This document shows, piece by piece, positions 53,030 to 62,800 of a DNA stretch of 64,000 bases; within the stretch, counting starts at the first letter, position 1; the number at the start of each line of letters is the position of its first letter. A program made the position numbers and the translations under genes. Location: contig JAQCQR010000003.1 of the NCBI GenBank assembly GCA_027687465.1, positions 88,332 to 152,331 of the forward strand, written 5' to 3'. Below the pieces are notes generated by a model that was not told the origin of the DNA, searched no databases, and saw nothing but the letters and a program-made list of their open reading frames with translations. This stretch comes from Coriobacteriaceae bacterium AF08-21. Its GTDB lineage: Bacteria > Actinomycetota > Coriobacteriia > Coriobacteriales > Coriobacteriaceae.

Positions 53030-54304
53030 TTACAGTTCGGATGTGACAGATTGCTTCGCCTTCCGATTTAATAGGTTAATTATACAAAGGAAGGAAAATA
53101 ATAATCCAAAACCGTATGCCACCAAGATAATGATATTGATGACATTTGCATCAGAAGCAAATACCGGATTCACAAAACAATAACGAGAAAGAAACACGGC
53201 CAACGCTAACGAAGCGGCACCAGAAATCGTGCCAATAATCGGTTTCCCAAATGCAATAAAGACATCAATAGTGAAAAAGTTCAAACCAGTGAATGCGGTA
53301 GCAACGAGTGCCAACGGAAGATAATCTGAGTGAAGGCCAACTTCTTTGCCATAAATAGCAGTAAGCACAGGTTCGCCTATGAAAGCACTAGCCATGGCAC
53401 ACATCGCCGTCAAAACGAATACGGAAACGAGCATCTTAATAAATACTAAGCGTAATCGGTGAGTTTCGTTTTCTCGCCACATTGCCGAAATAGGTCCAAG
53501 CAGGGGGGCATATAGATAAGATACGAGAGCCTGAATTACGGCAGTCGGAGTGGCAACGGCGGCATAAAAACCCAACGCCTCATTTCCATAGGAAAGGCCA
53601 TAGAACTGTCTTGTTACGCTAACAACAGCCGTGCACGCAAGAGATGCAACAAAACCGGGAAAGCAGATACGCGACAATTTGATAAGGGAAGTAAAATCAA
53701 AATCAGGTATAACGGCACAAAACCGTTTTGTCATTCTAAAATCATATGTAAGCACAACAGCTATGGTAACAAAAGCCATTGAAGCAACGGCTATTACCAA
53801 GTTATCAAATAGCAACAAGCACAACGAAAAGGAGACTAGAACTCCTACGCCACGAACTATTTGAGAGATAGCCGCAATGTCCAATCTGTTGTTTACCTGA
53901 TCCACACCGTGAAGAACATCGACAAATGAATCACCAGCTTTAAATAGGCAATAAACAGCAACAACTGCCCAATCGTTGAATGCAACAGAGACTAAACAAT
54001 AGAAGAAGCAAATTACACAGGCAAGTATTGTTGCAACGATTCTATGAGCGATAAAATTCCCAGTCGTAAAATCAGAATAGCTCTCAGAAACCTGAACGGG
54101 GCGCGCTCTAAGCAAAACAATGGTCGCAAAAATATTACCAACAGACATAGCCACAGCAAGGCTACCAGACATGCTAATGTCGGAACCAAGTGTCACCACA
54201 AGAACAGTAATCAGCCAGTTGCAAATCAAATACGCCATCGAGCCGACGCTGTTCCAAACAAGACTCTGCTCAACAGAGAGTTCTTTCGTTTTTCTATTAG
54301 ACAC
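53030..54304 (-). CDS. Polysaccharide flippase-like membrane protein
   Basis: 424 residues with about 12 hydrophobic helices in the MATE/MVF layout of Wzx flippases (for example SVGSMAYLICNWLITVLVV at the N-terminus). The TAVIQALVSYLYAPLLGPIS stretch after helix 7 is typical. GTG at 54304 is preferred because GGAG lies five bases upstream. It would flip a lipid-linked repeat unit. With an ABC exporter present at 39-41 kb, the cell may make two separate glycans, or one lipid-linked decoration plus one exported chain. Confidence 0.83.
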   Translation of the reverse strand: MSNRKTKELSVEQSLVWNSVGSMAYLICNWLITVLVVTLGSDISMSGSLAVAMSVGNIFATIVLLRARPVQVSESYSDFTTGNFIAHRIVATILACVICFFYCLVSVAFNDWAVVAVYCLFKAGDSFVDVLHGVDQVNNRLDIAAISQIVRGVGVLVSFSLCLLLFDNLVIAVASMAFVTIAVVLTYDFRMTKRFCAVIPDFDFTSLIKLSRICFPGFVASLACTAVVSVTRQFYGLSYGNEALGFYAAVATPTAVIQALVSYLYAPLLGPISAMWRENETHRLRLVFIKMLVSVFVLTAMCAMASAFIGEPVLTAIYGKEVGLHSDYLPLALVATAFTGLNFFTIDVFIAFGKPIIGTISGAASLALAVFLSRYCFVNPVFASDANVINIIILVAYGFGLLFSFLCIINLLNRKAKQSVTSEL

Positions 54305-54325
54305 AATCACTCCAGCAGTGGATCA

Positions 54326-55252
54326 TCAGGCCTTGTTGAATAAAAACAAAACGCGAAGAAGTAAATCAGAAATCAAAGTAGGTCGCAGACGCTTTGGGAA
54401 AAATGCTTTCCTAAGTCTTGAAATAATCCCATCATCATTGGTGAAAATATCAAGCTCATGTTTCTGCTCAAAACTAAGCTCATCATAAAACACCGCAGAA
54501 AAATGGCTTAACTTTTTACTCTCATCTTTCGATCTATCACCAAATAGCTCGTCCTTAAAATAGGTCTTTAAAAGATCAAAATAACGATTATCTCCAGACG
54601 TGACCGCAGAGGAATGACGAACATGTGAAGCCGTACAGACGGAATCAAACAATACCTTTCCAAATGCCGAAGCACACCGAATCAGCCAGCGATCATGCAT
54701 TTCATTCCCTGGATCTACCTCAAGAATAAAGGCCCTGCAGGCAAGGCGATTAAATACTATCGTGAAGCCTAGTCCGGGAGTATAAAACAAGGTGTTATGA
54801 AAAGAGAGGTACTTGTCCTGCGGAGCCGACTCGCGTATCGTCTCGCCATCTTCGTTTACATATGAAAAGGAAGAAAAGTAGACAGTCGGCACCTTGTCTC
54901 CACTATTTTCAATTGCCCTGACTGCCCGTTCAATTTTATCGGTCTTCCAAATATCATCCTGATCGGCAAATGCATAGTAGTCATATTCGGGAACCCGTTT
55001 GATAATTTCATAAAAACTATTTGGGCACCCAAGATTACCGATTGAATCTTGAATTAAATGAATGCTGGAGTTTGACCGACAGTACCATTGTGCAATTTCA
55101 ACAGTTTCATCCGTTGAACCATCATCACGAATATAGACGGAGCAATTTGGCCAAGTTTGCTCCAAGATACTATCAAGCTGTTTGGCCAAATACTTTCCGC
55201 CGTTATATGTGGGTAAAACAATGCAAACAGACTTGTCTTTGATTTTATCCAT
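54326..55252 (-). CDS. GT2 glycosyltransferase, rhamnosyltransferase-like
   Basis: 308 residues. SVCIVLPTYNGGKYLAKQLD, YIRDDGSTDETVEIAQWYC and the acidic motif AFADQDDIWKTDKIERAV resemble bacterial rhamnosyl and related GT2 transferases. A C-terminal helix rich in Arg and Leu may sit at the membrane. ATG at 55252 is preferred over an upstream GTG that overlaps the GT8 gene; the ribosome site is weak. dTDP-rhamnose from the rml genes would be a natural donor. Confidence 0.87.
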   Translation of the reverse strand: MDKIKDKSVCIVLPTYNGGKYLAKQLDSILEQTWPNCSVYIRDDGSTDETVEIAQWYCRSNSSIHLIQDSIGNLGCPNSFYEIIKRVPEYDYYAFADQDDIWKTDKIERAVRAIENSGDKVPTVYFSSFSYVNEDGETIRESAPQDKYLSFHNTLFYTPGLGFTIVFNRLACRAFILEVDPGNEMHDRWLIRCASAFGKVLFDSVCTASHVRHSSAVTSGDNRYFDLLKTYFKDELFGDRSKDESKKLSHFSAVFYDELSFEQKHELDIFTNDDGIISRLRKAFFPKRLRPTLISDLLLRVLFLFNKA

Positions 55253-55256
55253 AATC

Positions 55257-56234
55257 CTATTTATTTCTTTGCGAGGCACGATATTTAAGAAATGCGGGAA
55301 TCAACCCGCTGATCACTTTATAACGAAGCTGAGGAAAAGGCCTGGTTAGGAAATTAAAAGTCCGCCAAGCAAGAAAATAAGCGCCCCAACCATCTTCATC
55401 TTTCGCGTCCTTCCAGAACGTTTCTGATAAATAAAAGTGATACTCATTATTGAAGCGATGAGTATTCCCCCGCCGCCATGGCCTCTCTTCGCCGAGATAA
55501 TGGACAACGATGGGCTTCGATCTTGCGGTATTAAAACTGTTTTCATCCGAAAAGCCCGGCATTAACGAGTTTAAGAATATAAACGGATAGTAGTCAAAGA
55601 TATTGGAATAATTGAACGCAGGGGATAAACTGCAAATCTTATCTTTAAGTACTGCATTTAGAGCATCTTGATCATTCGCAAACAAGCGTCCTGAGCGGCG
55701 CTCGCAATAATCCAATAATTGATCTTCGCAACAAGTTGATCTCCATTGCTTTAAATCAACGAGCAACACGCCAGCATTGTGGTACAGACAGCCATTTAAG
55801 TCTAAATCATTAAGTCGAGATGGGCCGACCGTTGGCTCGGGAACCATTCCAACCACGCAACCCTTAAGATCTTGATTCCAAAGAAGAGCAATATCCCCAA
55901 GAACAATCGTATCGCCATCGAGGTAAATAACTCTTTCGATCTCATTAGGTAGAAAATGTGCCATCAAAAGCCTAGCAAGAACTATTTCATTCCATCCCGA
56001 TGTATCAAAATCAAACCCGAGAGCATCTTTGAAGTTCGAAATATCATAAAATACAAGGTTTTGGTTGTATTCGGTCACCATCTCCTGGAGCAAACGCTGG
56101 TTATCCTCTGTAATGCCATTAGAGAAGACATGAAAAGTAATGTCTTGAATACCGGAATGATTTGAAACAACCGAGCAAATATTGGCGGCCAACTGTGGGA
56201 CAAAATTGTTATCAACCGTATAAAGCAAATTCAT
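55257..56234 (-). CDS. GT8 family glycosyltransferase
   Basis: 325 residues. LLYTVDNNFVPQLAANICSV at the N-terminus, the metal site YLDGDTIVLGD (Asp106, Asp108), YHNAGVLLVDLKQWR and PIVVHYLGEERPWR with the conserved late His match GT8, which uses UDP-glucose or UDP-galactose. The ATG at 56234 follows a weak site. First gene of the AT-rich block in transcription order. Confidence 0.92.
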   Translation of the reverse strand: MNLLYTVDNNFVPQLAANICSVVSNHSGIQDITFHVFSNGITEDNQRLLQEMVTEYNQNLVFYDISNFKDALGFDFDTSGWNEIVLARLLMAHFLPNEIERVIYLDGDTIVLGDIALLWNQDLKGCVVGMVPEPTVGPSRLNDLDLNGCLYHNAGVLLVDLKQWRSTCCEDQLLDYCERRSGRLFANDQDALNAVLKDKICSLSPAFNYSNIFDYYPFIFLNSLMPGFSDENSFNTARSKPIVVHYLGEERPWRRGNTHRFNNEYHFYLSETFWKDAKDEDGWGAYFLAWRTFNFLTRPFPQLRYKVISGLIPAFLKYRASQRNK

Positions 56235-56370
56235 GATTACCAAACTTCACCTTAATTCACCCAATAGAAATTAATGATGACGACTTAATGAAAGAGGCCG
56301 AAACGAAATCCTTACACAAAGGATAAAGTCTAGCACGGTTTGTCTCTTTCAAATAACTTGCAACTAAGGA

Positions 56371-56408
56371 GGGTGAATTGAGGGGACTACAACCCCATCA
56401 ATTCACCC
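56371..56408. repeat. Nested inverted repeat between the GT8 gene and the ChW cluster
   Basis: GGGTGAATTGA (56371-56381) pairs with TCAATTCACCC (56398-56408), with an inner GGGG/CCCC around ACTACAA. It lies downstream of the GT80-like ChW gene and upstream of the AT-rich glycosyltransferase block. No T run follows on the minus strand, so termination is uncertain. The rest of the 216-base gap (56235-56450) shows nothing else recognisable. Confidence 0.8.
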
Positions 56409-56450
56409 CCACTTCATTAGCGTTGGTATATAGGCAAATTGGATCTATAT

Positions 56451-59400
56451 TTAGCTTTTCTCAACCAGTCTAACCTCAAGCGCTTCTAGATGCAGAGCCT
56501 CACCAGTTGTACCGGCACACTCGCCCGATTTAACCCAGTCTAGCCAACCTTTGCTTTGAACGTGTGCCCTATAGACAACGTCATAATGCTTGGCAAGATC
56601 TCCCGTCAGTTTTATTTCAACAGCCTCAACAGCAAGAGACTTCCCCGTAGTACCGGCAACCTTTCCATTTTTGACCCACTTTTGCCAGCCGATATTTTGA
56701 ACGTGAGCTCGATACTCGATGCCGCCGGAATACCCTAGGTCAGGCTTGCTAATCGTCAACGCCTCAACAGCAAGATTTCGGCCAGTTGTGCCAACGGTCA
56801 TGCCTTCGTAAACAGGCGACTGCCAACCAAGGTTTGAAACATGTGCCTTGATTGAAAACGCTCTCTGAATAGAGGGCTGACTCGTATCCCCAGGAGCGGG
56901 CGAACCCTTTTCGACCAAAACGACCTGAAATGCCTCTAGCCTCAAAACGAAACCGGTCGTTCCGGCAACTTGATCATTGCAGGCCCAACCGAGCCATCCC
57001 TTATCCTGAACGTGAGCTCGATAATAAACGTCATAGTGATTGGCCATCTCACCAGTCAGGCGAATCTGAATAGCCTGGACAGACTTGCTCTGGCCCGTAG
57101 TACCAGAAACTTTCCCCTCCTTCACATAGCCCTGCCAGCCATAATCGGAAACATGTGTCCTGTACTCCAATGCACCATCATAGGGAGCATTCTGCAGATT
57201 GAGAGTAATAGCCTCGACGGCTTTTGACTGCCCAACGGTACCGGAAGCATTTCCACCCTTAGAGGCCGATTGCCAGCCGTCATTTGAAACATGCGAAGTT
57301 GCCAAGACGTCAAGAGGGCCTCGTGACACCTTAACAACATCATAGCCCGACTCGCCCTTCTTGAAATAAGTCAGAGCACCGCTATTGTGCGAATAGATAG
57401 CAAAGTCGTAATTTGCCGAAGCAAGTATGGAATCCGAAAACTCTACGAGATAGCAAGAGTCTCCCTGTTTGCAAAGGGATCTGATAGCAGCATCCGTGTC
57501 TTCGGTAATCGGAGAAGCAAACCAATCCATAATGGAATAATCGATGACGGCACCCGGCTTCAAGGCCTCGGCCTTTGTGGAATTCCAAAGTCCACCAGCA
57601 GCATCGGCACTGGCCGAGTTATACGTACTAGACCCATAACCAGACAGACCGATCTCCGGATTAAAGAAGAGGATCAGCTCTGCAGCGACGGAAGAATCGA
57701 CATCGGTAATGCCAAGACGGTCAAGCTGTTCCTGCTTTTGGGGATACATACCCGTCGGTGTGTTTGGATGCCCCTTGTAATAATACAAATAGTCATCGCC
57801 ATAGATAACTTCGGTCAAGTTGGCATAGTCGTCAAAATTCTGCTCGTAAGAAACGTACGTTCCAAGCAGCATCATTACCTTTTTGCCCTGCTGAGTCGCC
57901 GCATCAAAATAGCCATCGTTAAAGTTGTACAGCGCCTTAAACGCTTGGACTGTATCCTCTCCCCTATTCTGCAGGCTCGTAAGCATGCCCGAAACATTCA
58001 CCTTCTTAACGCCGGGATCGGACGCGATCTTATTCGCAAAGGCATTATCGTCACCACTCGTAAACAGATTCGTTCGAGTCATCCACCACTGAGTGCCAGG
58101 CTCAATACTCAGCACGGCATACATAGAATCCCAGTGATCGTGATAATCGCTATACGACTTTGAGACCTCACCGGTTTCGTATTCCTTATTCTTGGCGGCG
58201 TTCCATAAAGTAATCAGCTCCGCTTGCTTAGAATCTGGATCCTTAACGTCAAAGGCTTCGTTGGTAAAGACATACGTGGCGGATCCATCGGACAACAGCC
58301 GAATGGAGTATTGGCCTGCGGGAATCTTGTTGGCGTAAATCATCCTATGGATCAACGAACAGGTGATGTCATTGATATACAGATTGAACTTTGCCTTGGG
58401 ATTGATCTTGTAGAGAGCAGCGACATAATCCGCGAACGCCTGATAGCTCGAACTAGAAGCATTCTCCTCATGAGTCAGATACGGAAGACCGTACATCCCG
58501 GATGGAAGCGAGTTCCAGTTATAGGCACTTGGACGATCGAGCATTACAATTGACGGAACGGTCGTTCCAGCAGAAGAGGTACTGATATCCCAGAAAGATA
58601 GCGAATAGAGAACAACGGGGAAAGAAGCACTCAAAGGGGCAAGGTTGTACTCACTCGCAGAAATGCCAATTGACTGATGGTCCTCTTGAACGATGTTTCC
58701 GTTCTTCAAATACTGCAACGTAACGTCAAACGGACCATAATCGCTAAATTCAATTTCACTGGAGCTAGAGCCCAGATCTCCGAGTGCAATCGTGCTTGAG
58801 ACGGAACGGGTGACCCTCCCTCCATACGACATGGAGCCTGCCACCTTTATCGAATCAGCGATCCCGAGTCGTTTTATATCCTCGATCTGCGGAATATTCA
58901 GGGTTACTTTAGTCGTCTCCCCAACCTGAGAAAGAGAGCAATTAAAGACATATGGGACATAGGCACCAGCAGTATCGCCGGGCGCCGCGTCACCCTTTTT
59001 TACAATGACGATCTGTATTGCTTCAACGGCATAAGACCAACCGGTGGTTCCCGCAGTCGACCCATTTGAAGTCCATCCAAGCCAGCCGAAATTAGAAGCA
59101 TGAACGCGATAATACAGGTCATAAGAAGCCGCCCTGTTGCCCGTCAGCTTGAGCTCGACGGCTTCAATCTGAAGGCCCTTTCCCGTTGTGCCGGAGACGG
59201 CTCCATTAGAAACCCAATCCTGCCAGCCTTCATTTTGAACATGAGAGCGGTATTCGATACCAAGGTCTTCTGAATTAGGGAGGGAAACCCTGAGTGCTTC
59301 AAGCCTACGGGACTGGTCTGTTGTGCCAGAGGTCGAGCCATTCGATGTAAACGTCGGCTCCCAACCAATGCCTGAAATGTGAGATTTATAGCTGACGTCC

Positions 59401-59618
59401 GGGGCCGCCTCTTTGGGCTCCACGGTAGCATCAATCGAAGGCGCCGTTTCATCGGCTACAGCAGCAGTTTGATCCGAGGGGTCGGATTGGGTCTCTGGAA
59501 CGGATTCATATTCGTTGGAACCAACATTTTGATCTGCCCAACAAGCCAAAGGGCTCAAAAGCAGCATCGTCATGAAGCAGGAAATCAGAACAATAAATGC
59601 TCTAAATTGCCTTTTCAA
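56451..59618 (-). CDS. Secreted ChW-repeat protein with a central GT80 sialyltransferase-like domain
   Basis: 1055 residues. Signal peptide at 1-28 (LISCFMTMLLLSPLACWA). Three ChW repeats (about 75-207), a beta-rich Ig-like stretch (about 220-335), a central domain (about 335-768), then six ChW repeats (770-1055). The central domain has LLSDGSATYV (Asp444), YYYKGHP (His617), VAAELILFF (Glu647) and GYGSSTY (Ser663-664), in the order and near the spacing known for GT80 sialyltransferases such as Pasteurella PmST1. Those also often carry an N-terminal Ig-like domain. TTG at 59618 has AGGAGG eight bases upstream. Secretion is odd, since the usual CMP-sialic acid donor is cytoplasmic; the activity is a prediction. 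Confidence 0.75.
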   Translation of the reverse strand: MKRQFRAFIVLISCFMTMLLLSPLACWADQNVGSNEYESVPETQSDPSDQTAAVADETAPSIDATVEPKEAAPDVSYKSHISGIGWEPTFTSNGSTSGTTDQSRRLEALRVSLPNSEDLGIEYRSHVQNEGWQDWVSNGAVSGTTGKGLQIEAVELKLTGNRAASYDLYYRVHASNFGWLGWTSNGSTAGTTGWSYAVEAIQIVIVKKGDAAPGDTAGAYVPYVFNCSLSQVGETTKVTLNIPQIEDIKRLGIADSIKVAGSMSYGGRVTRSVSSTIALGDLGSSSSEIEFSDYGPFDVTLQYLKNGNIVQEDHQSIGISASEYNLAPLSASFPVVLYSLSFWDISTSSAGTTVPSIVMLDRPSAYNWNSLPSGMYGLPYLTHEENASSSSYQAFADYVAALYKINPKAKFNLYINDITCSLIHRMIYANKIPAGQYSIRLLSDGSATYVFTNEAFDVKDPDSKQAELITLWNAAKNKEYETGEVSKSYSDYHDHWDSMYAVLSIEPGTQWWMTRTNLFTSGDDNAFANKIASDPGVKKVNVSGMLTSLQNRGEDTVQAFKALYNFNDGYFDAATQQGKKVMMLLGTYVSYEQNFDDYANLTEVIYGDDYLYYYKGHPNTPTGMYPQKQEQLDRLGITDVDSSVAAELILFFNPEIGLSGYGSSTYNSASADAAGGLWNSTKAEALKPGAVIDYSIMDWFASPITEDTDAAIRSLCKQGDSCYLVEFSDSILASANYDFAIYSHNSGALTYFKKGESGYDVVKVSRGPLDVLATSHVSNDGWQSASKGGNASGTVGQSKAVEAITLNLQNAPYDGALEYRTHVSDYGWQGYVKEGKVSGTTGQSKSVQAIQIRLTGEMANHYDVYYRAHVQDKGWLGWACNDQVAGTTGFVLRLEAFQVVLVEKGSPAPGDTSQPSIQRAFSIKAHVSNLGWQSPVYEGMTVGTTGRNLAVEALTISKPDLGYSGGIEYRAHVQNIGWQKWVKNGKVAGTTGKSLAVEAVEIKLTGDLAKHYDVVYRAHVQSKGWLDWVKSGECAGTTGEALHLEALEVRLVEKS

Positions 59619-59727
59619 AAGAATCGCCTCCTAGATAGACGGTCGTCAATAACCATACTATCGGGAGTTAGCTTCATTAATGTCACCAATTAGGTGAACG
59701 AAGAAAAAGGAGCCTAATCCAACGGCA

Positions 59728-59773
59728 AGGGCCCTTTCCTGTTGCCAAGACTACGGCAACAGGAAAGGGCCCT
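59728..59773. repeat. Perfect 19-pair palindrome after the YkuD ChW gene
   Basis: AGGGCCCTTTCCTGTTGCC (59728-59746) pairs perfectly with 59755-59773 around AAGACTAC. It lies 31 bases downstream of the L,D-transpeptidase gene stop. On the minus strand the T-rich stretch (CCTTTTTCTT) comes only about 20 bases later, so it may act as a late terminator or be another REP-like unit. The remaining bases of the 59619-59803 gap show nothing further. Confidence 0.85.
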
Positions 59774-59803
59774 CTAACAAGCTCTCACCGCTTACGGGAA
59801 TAG

Positions 59804-62800
59804 TTAGTAGATTACCACCTTGGTAGCAAGGGGCACGTTATCCCAAATCCATTTAGCGCGATCAATGGGCAAACGCACGCAGCCTTGTGAAACATGCATT
59901 CCCATTCGGCTGTCCATGGGATTAAAAGTTCCCTGGTAGTACGGTATTGAATGGAACAGATAGTCACCGTAAAACTGCGTGTAGTAGTAGCAGGTATACC
60001 CATGTCCAAACGAGTAGCCCTTGCCGGTGACGGTATACTCACCCGTAGGCGTTGGAGTACTAGGGGCGCCGGTAGAGCAAGTCCAGTATTGAGCGTAACT
60101 CCACGACCCGCGCTGTCCACGAAAAACTCCAAGGCGGCATGCTTGCCTGTCAACCATAATGAGCCAGCTTGTGCTGCTCGAATATCTATTAGCTCGATTA
60201 AGCATAGTCATCATATCTGCCGGCAACAAGGGCTGGTCAGTAAACGGACGCGCAGTAGAACCGGGAGCACCAGCGCCCTTGGGAACAATCTTCACTTGAA
60301 CAGACTCGACTCTGCAGCCTATCCTAGACGTACCCGCAGGCTGCCCATTTGAGGTCCAGTCGAGCCACCCAAAGTCTTGGCAATATGCTCGATACCAAAC
60401 ATCAAAGTAGTTCGATAAATCACCGGTCAACTTAATCTTAAGAGCCTCGATACGCTTTGCGCAGCCTACTGTGCCAGCGACATTCCCATTGGAAGTCCAA
60501 CCTTGCCAGCCCACATCCTGTACATGGGCGGAGTACTCAATACCGCCTGATACGCTACTGGAGACATTCAACTTCAGCGCCTCAATAGCAAGCGATCTGC
60601 CGGTTGTGCCCGCAACACCACCGTTGCCAACGGGATTCATCCAACCAAGCGTGGCGACATGCGCCTGGAGCGTTAGAGCTGGTACCGAGATAAATGCGGG
60701 CACAGACGACGCACCAGGATCACCGCCCTTCGCCACAAGCTTAATTTGGACAGCTTCTATCTGGATATTAAGCCCGGTAGTTCCAGCGGAATCGCCGTTT
60801 TTGGCCCAACCCAACCAACCATAGCCCGCCGAATGAACTCGATAGTAAATGTCATACTGATTCGCGAGGGAACCATTTAAGCGCAGCTCAAGAGCCTGAA
60901 TGGCCAATCCTTGTCCAACGGTCCCAACATAACCGGCAGATCGCCATTCCTGCCAACCAATATTGGCAACATGTGCTCTTGCCTCAATTTGAGAATCGTC
61001 ATCCACGCCGGACAACGACACATTCAAAGCTTGAAGAGAAAGCGATTGTCCCGTTGTGCCGGCTACCTGCCCATCTAAAACAGATGGAGACCACCCACGA
61101 TTAGCGGAATGTGCCTGATAGACAACATGAGGGTGATCAGCGGAAGTATCGGAAACAAATGCACCATCCGTTACACCGGGCGCACTGCCCCCTTTGCTGA
61201 CAATTTGCACTTCGACAGCCGTAAGGAATGAACCCGATATTGTTGCCCCCGCATCCGCACCATTGCAAGTCCAGCCAAGCCAACCTTTTTTGGAGTCAAA
61301 GCAGCGATACCAAACGTCATAGGCATTTGACAAATCACCTGTAAGAGTCAATCTCACAGCCTTTAAAACACGCCCATTGTTTTTAGAGTTAAGCGCAACG
61401 CCGTCTGAAACAACATCACCCCATCCACCAAATTCATAGCAACCTGAATAACCGATTGAACCTAAAGTCTCTTGATTATCAAATGAAATAGAAAGCGAAG
61501 TTAAAGGTTCAGAGCCGCTCTCTGAACCCAACAAGATCGATTTGCCTTGTGCGGAGCCCAGACTTTTCCCGTTAAGACCGAACGAGCTACCGCTCAGAAT
61601 ATCCGTAGCTCCAATAAAATGATTCGCTGTATCGCCAGGGGTAGAGCTGCCCTTTTCGACCAACAGAATCTGAACCCCCTGGATAGCGGCGCCCTTCGCC
61701 GCAGAACCCGCAGGGGACCCATTCGATGTCCAGCCCAGCCATCCACCCAAATTGCAAGCAAAGACACGATACCAAATGTCATATGCAGCAGATAGCTCGC
61801 CGTTCAGCTTAAACTGAACGGCCTCAATGGATCGAGACTGCCCCGTCGTGCCAATGACGCCTGAAGACCAGTCTTGCCAACCAAAGCCAGAGACGTGCGC
61901 GCGAGAGGAAATAGAGCCTCCGTGACCATACCAATTAACACCAAGCGACAGTGCCTCGATTGCATTTCTTGAGTCAATGGCCCAAGATGTCTTTCCGTCC
62001 GCGACAGCACCCATCCATCCGACATTGGAGACATGAGATCGATAGGAAACGGTAGGCGGTTCCTGAGAATGATCCCTAAAGGCATCACCACGCGCTGGCG
62101 CATCTTGAGCATTTTTTGGAAGCACCTTAATCTGAATAGCTTCGATCTGGTAAGCATAGCCCTGCGTTCCAGCAGGTTCACCATTTGAGGCCCAGCCAAG
62201 CCAACCAACATTTGCAGAATGAACGCGATACCAAATGTCATACGAATCAGAAAGACTGCCCGACAAGGATAGCCTGATTGCCTCGATGGCTCGCGACTGT
62301 CCAACTGTTCCAGAAACCTGCCCGTTGCCCACCGGCTGAGGCTCCCATCCGATCCCGGAAATGTGCGATTGGACCGAAATGCTGTCATTCCCCAAAGGGC
62401 TGCCACCCTGTGAAAGCAGATTGATCTTGAGGGCTTCGACGCGCTTTGCACGACCTGTAGTACCGGCCGTCATTCCATTTGAAACGGGAGCTTGCCAACC
62501 AATATCCTGCACATGAGCCTGGTATGAAACAGAGCCAAATACAGTGGATACATCATTTTCGGGTTTCGCCGAATCAGTTGCATTGGAGGTAGACTCGCTA
62601 GAAACGGATGAGGAAGAATCATCGTCTGACACAGTCGGCTGCTCGACTTCAGCCCCCTGTTGTTCGTTATTTAAGACGGGGCCCTCGTCTTTCGAGCTGC
62701 TGGCAGCACCGTCGGAATAATCAGTAGCCTCCGGCTGCACCTGTAAAGTATCAGCCCAGACAGAAAGAGGCGTCATAAGACATTGGAGGATTAGTAATGG

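Noticed and set aside
56451..59618. Lipoprotein signal (LSPLAC) in the GT80-like protein
   Set aside because: The position -3 residue is Pro, which does not fit a lipobox; cleavage after the CWA stretch as an ordinary signal peptide is more likely.
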